Notes: generated from the sequence alone by a model not told the origin. Shown: positions 10,242 through 20,776, counted from the stretch's first letter. The stretch is DNA of 64,000 nt from Mollicutes bacterium (GCA_003552925.1 PUOX01000024.1:1-64000), one strand, 5' to 3'. A program made the numbers and translations.

Positions 10242-10628
10242 ATGAGCTTTGAATGGGCATCGCGCAAGCCTCGTGAGGGCCTAGCCACTCTTTACGAGTC
10301 CAACATAACCTTGAACAAAAGCGCCAGTTCGCATTTCGACAGCGCATACAGCGTCTTGTTAGGTCTTGACCGAGAGAAAAAACGCATCGCCATCAAGCCC
10401 ATCACCAAACAAGAGTTTCAAAGGGGCACCATACCTGACGAAAAACGTCATAAAATCACCGTGCGTCCCAGTTACGCCCGGGTATGCAACAAGAAGTTCA
10501 TTCAAGATGTGGTCGAGATTGCTGGGCTGAACTTGAAAGACAACAACGCACTCAAATTCAAAACCACCTGGAACCCCCAGGAAAAAGCCTTAATCATCGA
10601 TCTCAACAACGTTGAGGAGGAATTGTAA
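10242..10628 (+). CDS. Uncharacterised protein
   Basis: 128 aa from ATG 10242 (RBS GGAGGTGAAGCTC); coupled to NfeD ORF; no family recognised. Confidence 0.7.
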   Translation: MSFEWASRKPREGLATLYESNITLNKSASSHFDSAYSVLLGLDREKKRIAIKPITKQEFQRGTIPDEKRHKITVRPSYARVCNKKFIQDVVEIAGLNLKDNNALKFKTTWNPQEKALIIDLNNVEEEL

Positions 10629-11068
10629 TGGAATCAATCGATATTATTTTCATGGTACTATGGTTTTCCATCATATTGTTTGCGGCATTCATTGAAGTGG
10701 TCACGATGGATTTGACGAGCCTCTGGTTCAGCATTGGGGCTGTTGTCTCGTTCATTTTGGCCGTTTTGGGACAATCCATCATTGTCCAAATTGTCGTGTT
10801 CATCGTCATCTCAATTTTCCTTTTGCTGAGTGTACGGCCTTTGGCAAAGAAGTATTTCCGAACCAACATCATAGGCACAAACGCAGACCGTTTGGTAGGC
10901 AAAGTAGCGGTCTGCACGAAACAAATCGACCCGGGCGTGCGCGGTGAAGTCAAAGTGGACGGTAAGTATTGGACCGCCATTTCCTCTGGAAACGACGCCA
11001 TCGAAGTCGATGAAAAAGTTGAAATTCTCTCGATTGAAGGCGCCAAGCTCATTGTGGTGAAACTATGA
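10628..11068 (+). CDS. NfeD-family membrane protein
   Basis: N-terminal TM segments plus C-terminal OB fold (GTNADRLVGKVAVCTKQIDPGVRGEVKVDGKYWTAISSG). Confidence 0.85.
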   Translation: MESIDIIFMVLWFSIILFAAFIEVVTMDLTSLWFSIGAVVSFILAVLGQSIIVQIVVFIVISIFLLLSVRPLAKKYFRTNIIGTNADRLVGKVAVCTKQIDPGVRGEVKVDGKYWTAISSGNDAIEVDEKVEILSIEGAKLIVVKL

Positions 11069-11667
11069 CCGCTAGCGGTTTTAAACGTTTCGCCAGTTTT
11101 ATCATTGACTTCACCATCATCATCGCATTGGTCTTCACCTCGTTTCGCATCGTCGGCAATCCGCTCCTCCGAGAGGCAACGGGTTACGACGAAGAACAAT
11201 GGAATCTCGACTGGGCGGTCGCCGCACGGGAACTCAACGAGGAACGGGATCGTTTAGCGAGACGATTAGAAGAAGAAGACACCTACACTCGTGCAGACTA
11301 TGAGAGGGACCTTCAAGAATTGGAAGACGAATACAACGAAGAATACGCCGCGGTTGTGCCTTATCTAATGAGCGTCGTGCTGTATTTCTACGCCGCATGG
11401 GTTGTTGGAAACTATATTTACCAAGGCCTGATGAAAGGCAACACCTTTGGCCGGAAGTGGATGGACATCGAACTTAGCGGCAGAGTGAACTGGTGGTCGC
11501 TCTTCATGCGGGAAGTGCTTTGGAAAGGCTTTTTCTGGGCCTTTACACTAAGCATCGGCATCTGGATCGATTTCTTGTTCATCGCGTTCACGAAAGACCG
11601 GAAAACCCTGCGCGACCATATCTCCGGTTTGAAAGTCATCTACATCGATGTCCCCTACCCCATTTAA
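11065..11667 (+). CDS. RDD-family membrane protein
   Basis: FKRFASFIIDFTIII, TFGRKWMDIELS, RKTLRDHISGLKV. Confidence 0.75.
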   Translation: MTASGFKRFASFIIDFTIIIALVFTSFRIVGNPLLREATGYDEEQWNLDWAVAARELNEERDRLARRLEEEDTYTRADYERDLQELEDEYNEEYAAVVPYLMSVVLYFYAAWVVGNYIYQGLMKGNTFGRKWMDIELSGRVNWWSLFMREVLWKGFFWAFTLSIGIWIDFLFIAFTKDRKTLRDHISGLKVIYIDVPYPI

Positions 11668-11734
11668 CAGTAGAAACAAGACACCTTGGTGTTCTCTATA
11701 AAAAACTATTTCTTAATCTAAGGAGGATTTGTGT

Positions 11735-12712
11735 ATGCCAACCATTGGCGTCATACTCATCATTGCTGTTGTAGTCATCATCCTGATTTATTTGGCAACC
11801 CGTTTCACTATCGTTACCCAGGCCAACCGTTTCATCGTCGAACGACTCGGTGGCTACTACACAACTTGGGATGTGGGCATTCATTTCTTGCTCCCTTTCA
11901 TTGACAGGGTCAAACTGAAAGTCTCCATCAAAGAGCAAGTGGTCGACTTCGACCCACAACCCGTCATCACCAAAGACAACGTCACCATGCAAATCGACAC
12001 GGTCGTGTTCTTCCAAATCACCGACCCGAAACTTTACACCTACGGTGTCAACTACCCCATCAAAGCGATAGAAAACATCACCGCAACAACCCTCCGTAAC
12101 ATCATCGGTGATCTTGAACTCGATGAATCTTTGACATCACGCGATTACATCAACGAGCGCATGCGTACGATTCTTGACGAAGCCACCGACCCTTGGGGCA
12201 TCAAGATCAATCGTGTCGAAGTCAAAAACATCATCCCGCCGAAAGACATTCGCGAAGCGATGGAAAAACAAATGCGCGCCGAACGTGAAAAGCGCCAATC
12301 CATCCTTATCGCCGAAGGGAACAAACGCTCCTCCATCCTCAACGCCGAGGGTGAAAAAGAGGCCCGCATTCTGCGCGCCGACGGTGAGCGTCAAACCCGT
12401 ATCCTTGAGGCCGAAGGTCAAGCTGAAGCGATCTTGAAAGTCCAAAAAGCGACCGCGAAAGGTATCGAACTCATTAAAGCGGCCGGTGCGGACGAAGCCT
12501 TCCTCCGTCTTGAAGCGTACAAGGCGATGGAAAAAGTGGCCGAAGGTCAGGCGACCAAGCTTATCATTCCTTCCGATATGCAAGGCATGGTCGGACTCGC
12601 TTCAACTCTTTCCGAAGCGTTCAAATCCACGCCTCAGCTGTCAAAAGCGACCAAGGAATCTCTCGACGAAGTTACCAAAGGGACCAAAGCCTCCAAAGGA
12701 AGCAAGGACTAA
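11735..12712 (+). CDS. SPFH/stomatin-family protein (slipin/QmcA type)
   Basis: TQANRFIVERLGGYYTTWDVGIHFLLPFIDRV...; C-terminal ILxAEGEKxAR repeats. Confidence 0.92.
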   Translation: MPTIGVILIIAVVVIILIYLATRFTIVTQANRFIVERLGGYYTTWDVGIHFLLPFIDRVKLKVSIKEQVVDFDPQPVITKDNVTMQIDTVVFFQITDPKLYTYGVNYPIKAIENITATTLRNIIGDLELDESLTSRDYINERMRTILDEATDPWGIKINRVEVKNIIPPKDIREAMEKQMRAEREKRQSILIAEGNKRSSILNAEGEKEARILRADGERQTRILEAEGQAEAILKVQKATAKGIELIKAAGADEAFLRLEAYKAMEKVAEGQATKLIIPSDMQGMVGLASTLSEAFKSTPQLSKATKESLDEVTKGTKASKGSKD

Positions 12713-12715
12713 TCA

Positions 12716-12749
12716 AAAGAGCTTCGGGGCTCCCCGAAGCTCTTTTTCC
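12716..12749. terminator. Bidirectional intrinsic terminator (SPFH gene / asnS)
   Basis: AAAGAGCTTCGGGG-CT-CCCCGAAGCTCTTTTT. Confidence 0.85.
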
Positions 12750-12754
12750 ATTTT

Positions 12755-14140
12755 TTAAAACTCGCAGTTTTTCGGAGTGCGCGGAAACGGGATAACGTCA
12801 CGAATGTTCGCAACACCGGTAATGTACATCAGCATCCGATCGAAGCCAAGTCCGAATCCTGCGTGCGGCGTCGTACCGTATTTGCGAAGATCAAGATACC
12901 ATTTCAACTCTTCGCTGTCGACGTTCATCTCTTCCATGCGTTTCAATAGTACATCATAGCGTTCCTCTCTTTGCGAACCGCCGATGATTTCACCGGATTT
13001 CGGCACGATCAAGTCCATGGCGGCGACTGTTTCTTTGTCGTCGTTTAACCTCATGTAAAACGCTTTGATATGCTTGGGCCAATCGGTGACGAACACCGGA
13101 GCGTCGAAGTGTTTGGCCAAATGCTTCTCATGTTCCGTTGCGAGATCCCTGTCGTAAGAAGGCTCGTTCTCGAACGCCACTTTGGCTTGTTTCAAAATGT
13201 CTATCGCTTCACGATGCGTAATACGCGCGAATTTTGATTGCATCACGTTTTGTAGTTTGTCGAGCAACCCTTTTTCGACGAACTTGTTCAAAAACGCCAT
13301 TTCTTTCTCCGCATGCTTCATCACATAGCCAATGATTTCTTTGACCATCTCCTCGGCGAGGTCCATGTCGTCTTCCAAATCGGCAAAGGCGATTTCCGGC
13401 TCAATCATCCAAAACTCGGAAGCATGAGTGGCGGTATGAGACTTCTCTGCCCTAAACGTCGGCCCAAAGGTATACACGTCGCGGAACGCCTGGGCGAATG
13501 CTTCGGCTTGAAGCTGACCGGACACCGTCAAGTTCGCTTTGCGGCCGAAGAAATCTTTGGAATAGTCGACGGCTTTCTCGGATTTGGGCGTGTTCTCAAG
13601 ATCGAGAGTCGTCACTTGAAACATCTCGCCGGCGCCTTCGGCGTCGCTTGCGGTGATAATCGGGGACGCCAAATGGATGAAGTCGCGGTCTTGAAAGAAT
13701 GTGTGGATTGCATGCGTCAATAGGCTGCGAATGCGAAAAACCGCCGTAAACAGGTTCGTACGGCTGCGCAAATGCGCGTGTTCACGCAAAAATTCACGGG
13801 AATGGCGCTTCGGCTGAATCGGATAATCCTCTTCGGAATCTCCGACGATTTCAATGCTTCTGGCCTTGATTTCAAAGGGTTGCGGCCGGTTTGGGGTGGC
13901 TTCGACAACGCCTTCAACCCGCAAACTTGCGCCGATGCGGGTTTTGCGAATCTCTTCGAAATTCTCCAAGTGATCCGCCTCATAAACAACTTGAATGGTT
14001 TCGAAAAACGTTCCGTCGTTCAGGTTGATAAAGCCGAACGCCTTCTGCGAACGATGGTTTCGGACCCATCCGAACAGCGTGATTTTCTTATCCGTTTGGG
14101 TTTCATACGTTTCATACAATCTTTTTACGGTCATTTTCAT
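12755..14140 (-). CDS. asnS: Asparaginyl-tRNA synthetase
   Basis: Class II aaRS motifs ([50 protein letters not shown]); start ATG 14140 behind GGAGG. Confidence 0.93.
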   Translation of the reverse strand: MKMTVKRLYETYETQTDKKITLFGWVRNHRSQKAFGFINLNDGTFFETIQVVYEADHLENFEEIRKTRIGASLRVEGVVEATPNRPQPFEIKARSIEIVGDSEEDYPIQPKRHSREFLREHAHLRSRTNLFTAVFRIRSLLTHAIHTFFQDRDFIHLASPIITASDAEGAGEMFQVTTLDLENTPKSEKAVDYSKDFFGRKANLTVSGQLQAEAFAQAFRDVYTFGPTFRAEKSHTATHASEFWMIEPEIAFADLEDDMDLAEEMVKEIIGYVMKHAEKEMAFLNKFVEKGLLDKLQNVMQSKFARITHREAIDILKQAKVAFENEPSYDRDLATEHEKHLAKHFDAPVFVTDWPKHIKAFYMRLNDDKETVAAMDLIVPKSGEIIGGSQREERYDVLLKRMEEMNVDSEELKWYLDLRKYGTTPHAGFGLGFDRMLMYITGVANIRDVIPFPRTPKNCEF

Positions 14141-14167
14141 AAGCGAAGCCTCCCTATATCCATAAAA

Positions 14168-14373
14168 AACGCCCTTACGTTTAAGGGCGAACAATGCCGC
14201 GGTACCACCTTAATTCCTAAGCACTCTCGCTTTTAACGCAAGCATACGGATGGGTCTACTAAAGTTCTTCCATCTCTCCCGGTGTTGTTCGCTCGTCTGT
14301 CATTTTCCAGCTCTCACCATCCTGGAATCGCTACAAAGAGGGAGACAAGCGATGCGTCCGTTCTTCGATTTAT
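14168..14373 (-). promoter_or_regulatory. T-box riboswitch (Asn) upstream of asnS
   Basis: Minus strand AAGGTGGTACCGCGG T-box followed by GCCCTTAAACGTAAGGGCGTTTTTT terminator; GAAC-AAC-ACC specifier loop. Confidence 0.92.
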
Positions 14374-14379
14374 AATTCA

Positions 14380-14407
14380 ATTATATAGCAAATCCATAGA
14401 TTGTCAA
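14380..14407 (-). promoter_or_regulatory. Consensus sigma-A promoter of asnS T-box leader
   Basis: TTGACA (14402-14407) - 16 nt - TATAAT (14380-14385), minus strand. Confidence 0.85.
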
Positions 14408-14434
14408 CCGATTAAACGCCAGGAGGCTTACACC

Positions 14435-16408
14435 ATGCTAAAGCTGCAAAACACCTACAAGACCTACAAAAACGGGGATGAACTCTTGCATGCGTTGCAC
14501 GATGTCACTTTGGAATTCCATCAAGGGGACTTCGCGTTTTTGCTTGGAGAAAGCGGAAGCGGAAAAAGCACGCTGCTCAATGTGCTAAGCGGTCTAGACG
14601 TTCCTTCGAAAGGGTCCGTCTTCATAGAAGGAACCGACACTCGCACATTCTCCAAAAAGGACTACGCGACGTTCCGAAACAACCATGTCGGCTTCATCTT
14701 CCAAGAATACAACCTCATCGATCACCTCAGTGTGCTCGATAACGTTACGCTTCCACTTTTATTTCAAGGCGTCGACAAAAAAGAAGCCAAGGAACGTGCC
14801 CGGAACGAACTGGAAAAAATCGGCCTAAAAAAACACGTCGCCAAGAAACCGCAACAACTCTCCGGCGGGCAGCAACAACGGGTTGCCATCGCCCGCGCGT
14901 TGGTGACAAACCCCAAAATTATCCTTGCCGACGAACCGACGGGATCCCTCGATGAAGCGATGGGCGAAAAGACCATCGCCTACTTGAAAAAACACGCCCA
15001 AGACAAGGTCGTCATCGTCGTCACCCACAACGAAGAGTTGGCGGAGAAGTTCGCCAACCGAACCATCCGCATTCAAGACGGAAAAATTTTGGACGATTCA
15101 AAAGAAGAAACGAACGAAACAGCATCAGTCGATGAAAAAACCTTGAACATCAACCCTCCAAAAGTTCCGTTGGGCATATTGTTCAAGTTTGCGAAAAACA
15201 ACGTGTTTTCCCGCATCTTTCGTACGTTTTTGACATCGGCGATTGTGGCGATCGGTTTTGTGGCCATATTGCTGCTGACGTTCATTGTTTTGGGCATTCG
15301 CGGCTCGTTAAGCGACGCCGTCGCTTCTTTGATTCCACCCGATGAATACCAGCTCCATCCTATCGAAGACACCTTCATCGATAGCGACACTTTCAACCGC
15401 GTGCGGGACCACGAGCATGTAGAGGACTTGCGCTACAACATCCGCTTGAACATCCCAAGCCGTTACCGCACTTTAGCCGAAAATACCCATGAACTTACAT
15501 ACCTCGCGGTGCCTTTCGATCCGTTCGCGTTTGAACGCGACGGAACGTTGCACGGGCGTCTCCCGGAAAACGAGAACGAGGTTGTCATCAGTTTGCGCAC
15601 CGCCTTGTCGCTTCGCGAAATGGACATGGTGGATGAGGAATCCTACGGCTACGTTTTCGATTTGGTGGAAGGCTACGACATTCGCGCCGACCATTTGAAC
15701 AGTGATTTTAGCGAAAGCAAGCGCTTCACCATCGTCGGCATGTCGGAAGAGACGCAGCCGCAAAATGTTTACCTTTCCTACGACGCTTTGTTAAAATTGG
15801 CCGAACAGAGGTTGGACGAAAAGGAATACAAAACTAGCGCTATCGCTTATCTAAGCACGAGCGACGATGGGGACATCGATGCCTTGAGGCGCGATCTTCG
15901 TGACGATGAGGGGTTGGTGCTCCGCAATGTATTTGGAGAAATCACTACACAAATAGACGATGTTATGTTCACCGCTTTGCAATGGTTCGTCGGGATTTCT
16001 TTGATCAGTCTGGTTGTTGCCGGCATCCTAATCGGTCTGGTCATTTATACTTCTGTGCTGGAAAGAGTTCGAGAAATCGGCATATTGACGGCCCTTGGCG
16101 CAAGAGGGTCGAACATAAGAGGTATCTTCTTGATTGAAAGCGGCATCGGAGGGCTTTTAAGCGGTACCATCGCCGCAGTAGCGGCCGTCTTTATCGCCTT
16201 GGGGCTAAACCGCCTGTTCAACAATTTCATTGAAGCGCCTCTCAACTTGCTGACCGGAGGAAATCTCGACATTACGCTTCTGGATGTGTCGATTCCCGCA
16301 ATAGCCTTAGTGTTGGTCGCCGGAGTGCTTTACGCCATGTTGAGCGGATGGATCCCCTCCAAACATGCCACAAAACTGAACGCCGTCTCCGCGCTTAGGA
16401 AGGAGTAG
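14435..16408 (+). CDS. ABC transporter ATP-binding/permease fusion (MacB/FtsX type)
   Basis: N-terminal LolD-like ATPase ([24 protein letters not shown]) fused to FtsX-type permease; start ATG 14435 behind AGGAGG. Confidence 0.9.
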   Translation: MLKLQNTYKTYKNGDELLHALHDVTLEFHQGDFAFLLGESGSGKSTLLNVLSGLDVPSKGSVFIEGTDTRTFSKKDYATFRNNHVGFIFQEYNLIDHLSVLDNVTLPLLFQGVDKKEAKERARNELEKIGLKKHVAKKPQQLSGGQQQRVAIARALVTNPKIILADEPTGSLDEAMGEKTIAYLKKHAQDKVVIVVTHNEELAEKFANRTIRIQDGKILDDSKEETNETASVDEKTLNINPPKVPLGILFKFAKNNVFSRIFRTFLTSAIVAIGFVAILLLTFIVLGIRGSLSDAVASLIPPDEYQLHPIEDTFIDSDTFNRVRDHEHVEDLRYNIRLNIPSRYRTLAENTHELTYLAVPFDPFAFERDGTLHGRLPENENEVVISLRTALSLREMDMVDEESYGYVFDLVEGYDIRADHLNSDFSESKRFTIVGMSEETQPQNVYLSYDALLKLAEQRLDEKEYKTSAIAYLSTSDDGDIDALRRDLRDDEGLVLRNVFGEITTQIDDVMFTALQWFVGISLISLVVAGILIGLVIYTSVLERVREIGILTALGARGSNIRGIFLIESGIGGLLSGTIAAVAAVFIALGLNRLFNNFIEAPLNLLTGGNLDITLLDVSIPAIALVLVAGVLYAMLSGWIPSKHATKLNAVSALRKE

Positions 16409-16413
16409 TTCCC

Positions 16414-18639
16414 ATGATTAAACTGCATGAAATTCATAAGATATACACACAAGGAAAAACCGGATTTCACGCCCTTAAAGACGTATCGCTGTATTTTGAA
16501 AAAAACGAAGCTGTGTTCGTCTACGGAAAAAGCGGATGCGGAAAAACAACGCTGCTCAACCTGATTGCCGGCTTGGACCAACCTTCTAGCGGAGAGATGG
16601 CCATCAACGGAAAACTGACTTCGCAGTTCAAAGAAAGCGAATGGGACTATTTCCGCAACCACAACATTGGGTTTATCTTCCAACAGTTCAACTTAATCGA
16701 ACAACTCCCGGTGCTTGAAAACGTAGCCATCAATGCGAAAATAAGTGGAAACAGCCACACCAAAAGCAAGAAGATGGCGCTGGAGATGTTGAAAAAAGTC
16801 GGTTTGGAAAAACACGCGAAAAAAACTCCCCGAGAACTCTCCGGAGGAGAAAGACAGAGAGTGGGCATTGCTCGCGCACTTATCAACGACCCCGACATCA
16901 TATTGGCCGACGAACCCACCGGTGCGCTTGATAAGAAAACCGGCACTGAGATTATGGACTTGATCAAGTCGATTTCCAAAGGCAAACTTCTCATCGTCGT
17001 CACCCACGATTTGTCCATGGCCAAACGCTACGCTACGCGGATGATTGAGCTTCGCGACGGTAAAGTGGTGAGCGACAGCGAGCCCAAAGACCAAAAAGTG
17101 AAACTGACGTTCAAAAGAGAAAAACATCGAAAATCCTTGTCGTTCAAAGAAGGGATACGCCTTGCCTTTTTCAACATGAAAGCGCGGGCATGGCGAAGCA
17201 CACTCGTCGCCATGGGCCTTGCCATCGGCATCATCGGGTTGATTCTTATCAACTCCTTGTTCATCACCATCCGAACATCGCTCACCGAACAAGGCGAACT
17301 TTTACGCGACAACCCAGAACTCACTATCTTGTATCGTGATGACAGTTTCTCTTCCCGCGAAGAATTTGTCGAAACCTTGAAAACCGATTATCCATATTGG
17401 AGCGACATAAGTTACAGCCCCAACTTTTCCCTTTCCATCGTGGAAAACGAGACCACTCAAAATCCCTTGATCAACCCCTTGAACCTCTCTCGTCTCACCG
17501 CTACGCCACAAAGTGCACAAATACGCAGTCTTTACGACGATTTCATCGGAGACGGGCGCTTTCCGGAAAACGAATCCGAGTTTGCGCTGACCCTGTCGCA
17601 AGCCCAAAACCTCTTTTCTCCCGACGCACGCTTGACCAGGAATGAGATTTGGGAAAGAGTCCAAGGCAACGAATACAAAATCGCCACAAATTTCCAATAC
17701 CGTCCGGACGAAAGCATGATGGACGCCAATGAATGCCAATTTGTTGAAGATTGGGACGGCGAAGAGGCAAGTTTGCCGGAAGGGTTTTTTGAAGATTTCG
17801 AAAATTCCTCCGACCTCGAATCGCATATGGAGACGTTGTCTATCTATAGAGACGAACCCATAGAATTCCAAAACCGCACGTATTTTTGCGACGATTACAC
17901 GCAGGTTCTTTGGCACAACGACTACAACAACCCAACGAATTTCGAGACGTTGACGTTGGTGGGCATCATCGATGAAGGGGTTTTCGGAAACGCGCTGTTT
18001 CACGAAGATTTCCTGATGTCCATCGACACACAAGAACATTATTATGAAATGCAATTCAAGGCAATCGGTTATTTGGATAGCGAACACATCGATGAAAAAG
18101 CCTCCATCATTCGCTCGATTGAAGACGACGGGTTCCTCGTTCGGGAGACCACCACACCACAGTTTAACCTTTTGTCGGGATTGAGCGTTCTCTTCACCTA
18201 CATCATCCAGTTCGTCTTCAGCGCTATCGCCGCCATTGCCGTCATCACGGCGGGGCTCATGCTTTTAATGATTCTTTACATATCCGTCCTTGAGCGAACC
18301 CGTGAAATCGGTTTGATTCGCTCCTTAGGCGGAACACGCAAGGACGTTCGCAACATTTTTGTCGGTGAAACGACGATGATTGGCCTTTTTGCGGCGCTCA
18401 TAAGCATCGCTGTGAGCTTGATCATCATTCTCTTCAGCAACGTTGTCTTCCCCGAGCAACTGTTCAACTTCTTGTCCCAATACTACCGGAATCTTCCAGA
18501 AGGACCGCTTTTCACCGTCAACATCCGATTGATGGCATACGCCATTGTGGGCAGTGTCGTCATTGCGGTCATCAGCGGCTTGATCCCTTCAATCATAGCT
18601 GGAAAAAAACAACCCATAGAAGCATTAAGAAACGATTAG
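16414..18639 (+). CDS. ABC transporter ATP-binding/permease fusion (MacB/FtsX type)
   Basis: GKSGCGKTT, LSGGERQRVGIARAL, C-terminal FtsX domain (VLERTREIGLIRSLGGTRKDV). Confidence 0.9.
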   Translation: MIKLHEIHKIYTQGKTGFHALKDVSLYFEKNEAVFVYGKSGCGKTTLLNLIAGLDQPSSGEMAINGKLTSQFKESEWDYFRNHNIGFIFQQFNLIEQLPVLENVAINAKISGNSHTKSKKMALEMLKKVGLEKHAKKTPRELSGGERQRVGIARALINDPDIILADEPTGALDKKTGTEIMDLIKSISKGKLLIVVTHDLSMAKRYATRMIELRDGKVVSDSEPKDQKVKLTFKREKHRKSLSFKEGIRLAFFNMKARAWRSTLVAMGLAIGIIGLILINSLFITIRTSLTEQGELLRDNPELTILYRDDSFSSREEFVETLKTDYPYWSDISYSPNFSLSIVENETTQNPLINPLNLSRLTATPQSAQIRSLYDDFIGDGRFPENESEFALTLSQAQNLFSPDARLTRNEIWERVQGNEYKIATNFQYRPDESMMDANECQFVEDWDGEEASLPEGFFEDFENSSDLESHMETLSIYRDEPIEFQNRTYFCDDYTQVLWHNDYNNPTNFETLTLVGIIDEGVFGNALFHEDFLMSIDTQEHYYEMQFKAIGYLDSEHIDEKASIIRSIEDDGFLVRETTTPQFNLLSGLSVLFTYIIQFVFSAIAAIAVITAGLMLLMILYISVLERTREIGLIRSLGGTRKDVRNIFVGETTMIGLFAALISIAVSLIIILFSNVVFPEQLFNFLSQYYRNLPEGPLFTVNIRLMAYAIVGSVVIAVISGLIPSIIAGKKQPIEALRND

Positions 18640-18649
18640 GAGGCTACTC

Positions 18650-19327
18650 ATGGAATACAAAAAATTCGTCAAGGGCGAACGCGTCGTCGCCGTCATACTG
18701 GATTTCATTTTTTATCAAATTGCCATCACCATAAGTTCTTTGTTCGCCGTTCCGTTTTTCGGCTGGCAAGCGTTCATGGAGTTTACTTGGAATGGAGAGG
18801 TTGGCGGCATCGGTGAGTTCACCGAAGAACTCATCGGCTACATGATTTTATCCGCTATTATTAGTTTGATTCTCGGCATATTCTATTACGTTTACGTCCC
18901 TTACAAAAAAGATGGGAAAACGTTGGGAAAAGTCATCTTGAGAATCAAAGTCGTTGACGACATCGGCCAAAACCCTCCATTCAAGGTGCATTTCATCCGC
19001 AGCATTGCCATGTGGGGCACATATTTGCTGACACCGATAACTTTTGTCATACTGTTCAATCCCTTCGCCTACACAGTGCTGTCGGGAGTGATAGGCTTTG
19101 CGATGTTCATGCTGACCCTCATCGCGTTCCTCATGATTTTGTTCCGACAAGACGAGCGAGGCTTGCACGACTTGATTGCAAACACCTACGTGGTGGACGA
19201 TCGCTATGATCCGGATTTGAAAGCCGTCGAGGCCGCCACGCAAGCCAAGGATTGGGCGCAACTAGAAGACGGTGAAGACGACGACTTCATGAAGGATTAC
19301 GACAAAGACGATCCCTGGTCCAAATAA
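18650..19327 (+). CDS. RDD-family membrane protein
   Basis: KDGKTLGKVILRIKVVDD, FRQDERGLHDLIANTYVVD. Confidence 0.8.
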   Translation: MEYKKFVKGERVVAVILDFIFYQIAITISSLFAVPFFGWQAFMEFTWNGEVGGIGEFTEELIGYMILSAIISLILGIFYYVYVPYKKDGKTLGKVILRIKVVDDIGQNPPFKVHFIRSIAMWGTYLLTPITFVILFNPFAYTVLSGVIGFAMFMLTLIAFLMILFRQDERGLHDLIANTYVVDDRYDPDLKAVEAATQAKDWAQLEDGEDDDFMKDYDKDDPWSK

Positions 19328-19353
19328 AAAAAGGTCGTACGACCTTTTTTTAA
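19326..19353. terminator. Intrinsic terminator
   Basis: AAAAAAAGGTCGTACGACCTTTTTTT. Confidence 0.8.
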
Positions 19354-19361
19354 TGGATTCA

Positions 19362-20339
19362 TCAATTGTTGGAGTCTGCTTCTTTGGGCTCAAACAAACT
19401 ACTCAGCGGTTTGTCGTATATGATGTTGAGGATGCCTTGTCCAAACAACGGCCCAACGCTCAACTGAACCACTTTATCGGATTTTTTGTCTTCGGATAAT
19501 TCAATGGTGTTCGTACAGACGATTTCTTCAATGTCGCTTGCGTTGATGCGTTCAATCGCCGGATGGGAAAAGACAGGATGCGTACAAGCGGCGTAGACTT
19601 CTTTGGCGCCGGCCTCTTTCAAAGCTTTCGCCGCCGTGCCTATCGTGCCGGCCGTATCGATTAAGTCATCGATGATGATGGCTATTTTTTCGCGGACATC
19701 GCCAACGATATTCATGACTTCCGATTCGTTCGGCCGCGGTCGACTTTTGTCGATTATCGCAATCGGGGCGTGCATGGCGTTGCCCATGATTCTTGCCCTC
19801 ACCGCTCCGCCGTGATCCGGAGAGACAATGACCAAATCCTTGCCGTTAAGTTTTTTGCGGAAGTAATCAACCAAAATCGGCATCGCGAAAAAGTTGTCGA
19901 TTGGAATGTCGAAAAATCCTTGAATTTGGCCTGCGTGCAAATCCATCGATAAGACTCGGTTGGCACCGGCTTTCTCGACCAAATTTGCCACAAGCTTCGC
20001 CGAAATCGGTTGCCGTGCGGCCGACTTGCGATCTTGACGGGAGTACCCGTAGTAAGGCATCACAACGTTCACGCTCTTTGCGGAGGCTCTTTTGACCGCA
20101 TCAATCATAATGAGAAGTTCCATGAGATGTTCATTAACCGGTGGTTGTGTGGGCTGGACGATGAACACATGATGGCCACGAACCGTCTCCTCAATGTCCA
20201 CGCCTATCTCACCGTCCGCAAAACGCTTCAGTTCGCAATGGCTCAAAGGAATTTTAGTAAACTCCGAAATCTCCTGCGCCAGTTTTTTGTTGGCGCTTAA
20301 GGAAAACAACTTAACTTTTTCACCGCTTAGTGTCGCCAT
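19362..20339 (-). CDS. prs: Ribose-phosphate pyrophosphokinase
   Basis: DLHAGQIQGFFDIPIDN, VSPDHGGAVRAR, IIDDLIDTAGT; start ATG 20339 behind GGAGGG. Confidence 0.96.
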   Translation of the reverse strand: MATLSGEKVKLFSLSANKKLAQEISEFTKIPLSHCELKRFADGEIGVDIEETVRGHHVFIVQPTQPPVNEHLMELLIMIDAVKRASAKSVNVVMPYYGYSRQDRKSAARQPISAKLVANLVEKAGANRVLSMDLHAGQIQGFFDIPIDNFFAMPILVDYFRKKLNGKDLVIVSPDHGGAVRARIMGNAMHAPIAIIDKSRPRPNESEVMNIVGDVREKIAIIIDDLIDTAGTIGTAAKALKEAGAKEVYAACTHPVFSHPAIERINASDIEEIVCTNTIELSEDKKSDKVVQLSVGPLFGQGILNIIYDKPLSSLFEPKEADSNN

Positions 20340-20401
20340 AATACCCTCCAAATCCATTATTTCAGCTTCATGTAGTTATTATAATAGAAATTTATCCAAA
20401 A

Positions 20402-20432
20402 GAAAATGCAACTGTGTCGCGAGTTGCATTTA
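20402..20432 (-). terminator. Intrinsic terminator of spoVG
   Basis: Minus strand AAATGCAACT-CGCGACAC-AGTTGCATTT-TCTTTT. Confidence 0.7.
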
Positions 20433-20440
20433 ATGTATTG

Positions 20441-20776
20441 CTATTCTTCTTCGGACTCTTCGGTCGCTTCATCGGAAGCTTCTTCAGCTTCCTCTTCTTG
20501 CTCTTTTTCTTCTTTTTCCTTGTCCAAAAGTTCTTGGTAGGCTTTGATAACTACACCTTCGATGTAGTCGCGAGTTTCTTGATTGATAGGGTGCGCGACG
20601 TCTTTGAACTCGCCGTTGGGCATCTTACGGCTAGGCATCGCGACAAACAACCCGTCTTTCCCATCGATGACGCGTAATTCATGAACCACGAAACAATCAT
20701 CAATTGTAATTGCGGCAATCGCTTTCAGACGATTTTCCTTGTCGAACTTCTTCACACGAATGTCAGTAACTTCCAT
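20441..20776 (-). CDS. spoVG: SpoVG regulatory protein
   Basis: MEVTDIRVKKFDKENRLKAIAAITIDDCFVVHELRVIDGKDGLFVAMPSRKMPNGEFKDVAHPI. Confidence 0.96.
   Translation of the reverse strand: MEVTDIRVKKFDKENRLKAIAAITIDDCFVVHELRVIDGKDGLFVAMPSRKMPNGEFKDVAHPINQETRDYIEGVVIKAYQELLDKEKEEKEQEEEAEEASDEATEESEEE

Noticed and set aside
14141-14194. N-terminal extension of asnS in the ORF track ([18 protein letters not shown])
   Set aside because: It is translation of the T-box terminator hairpin; the real start is ATG 14140 after GGAGG.
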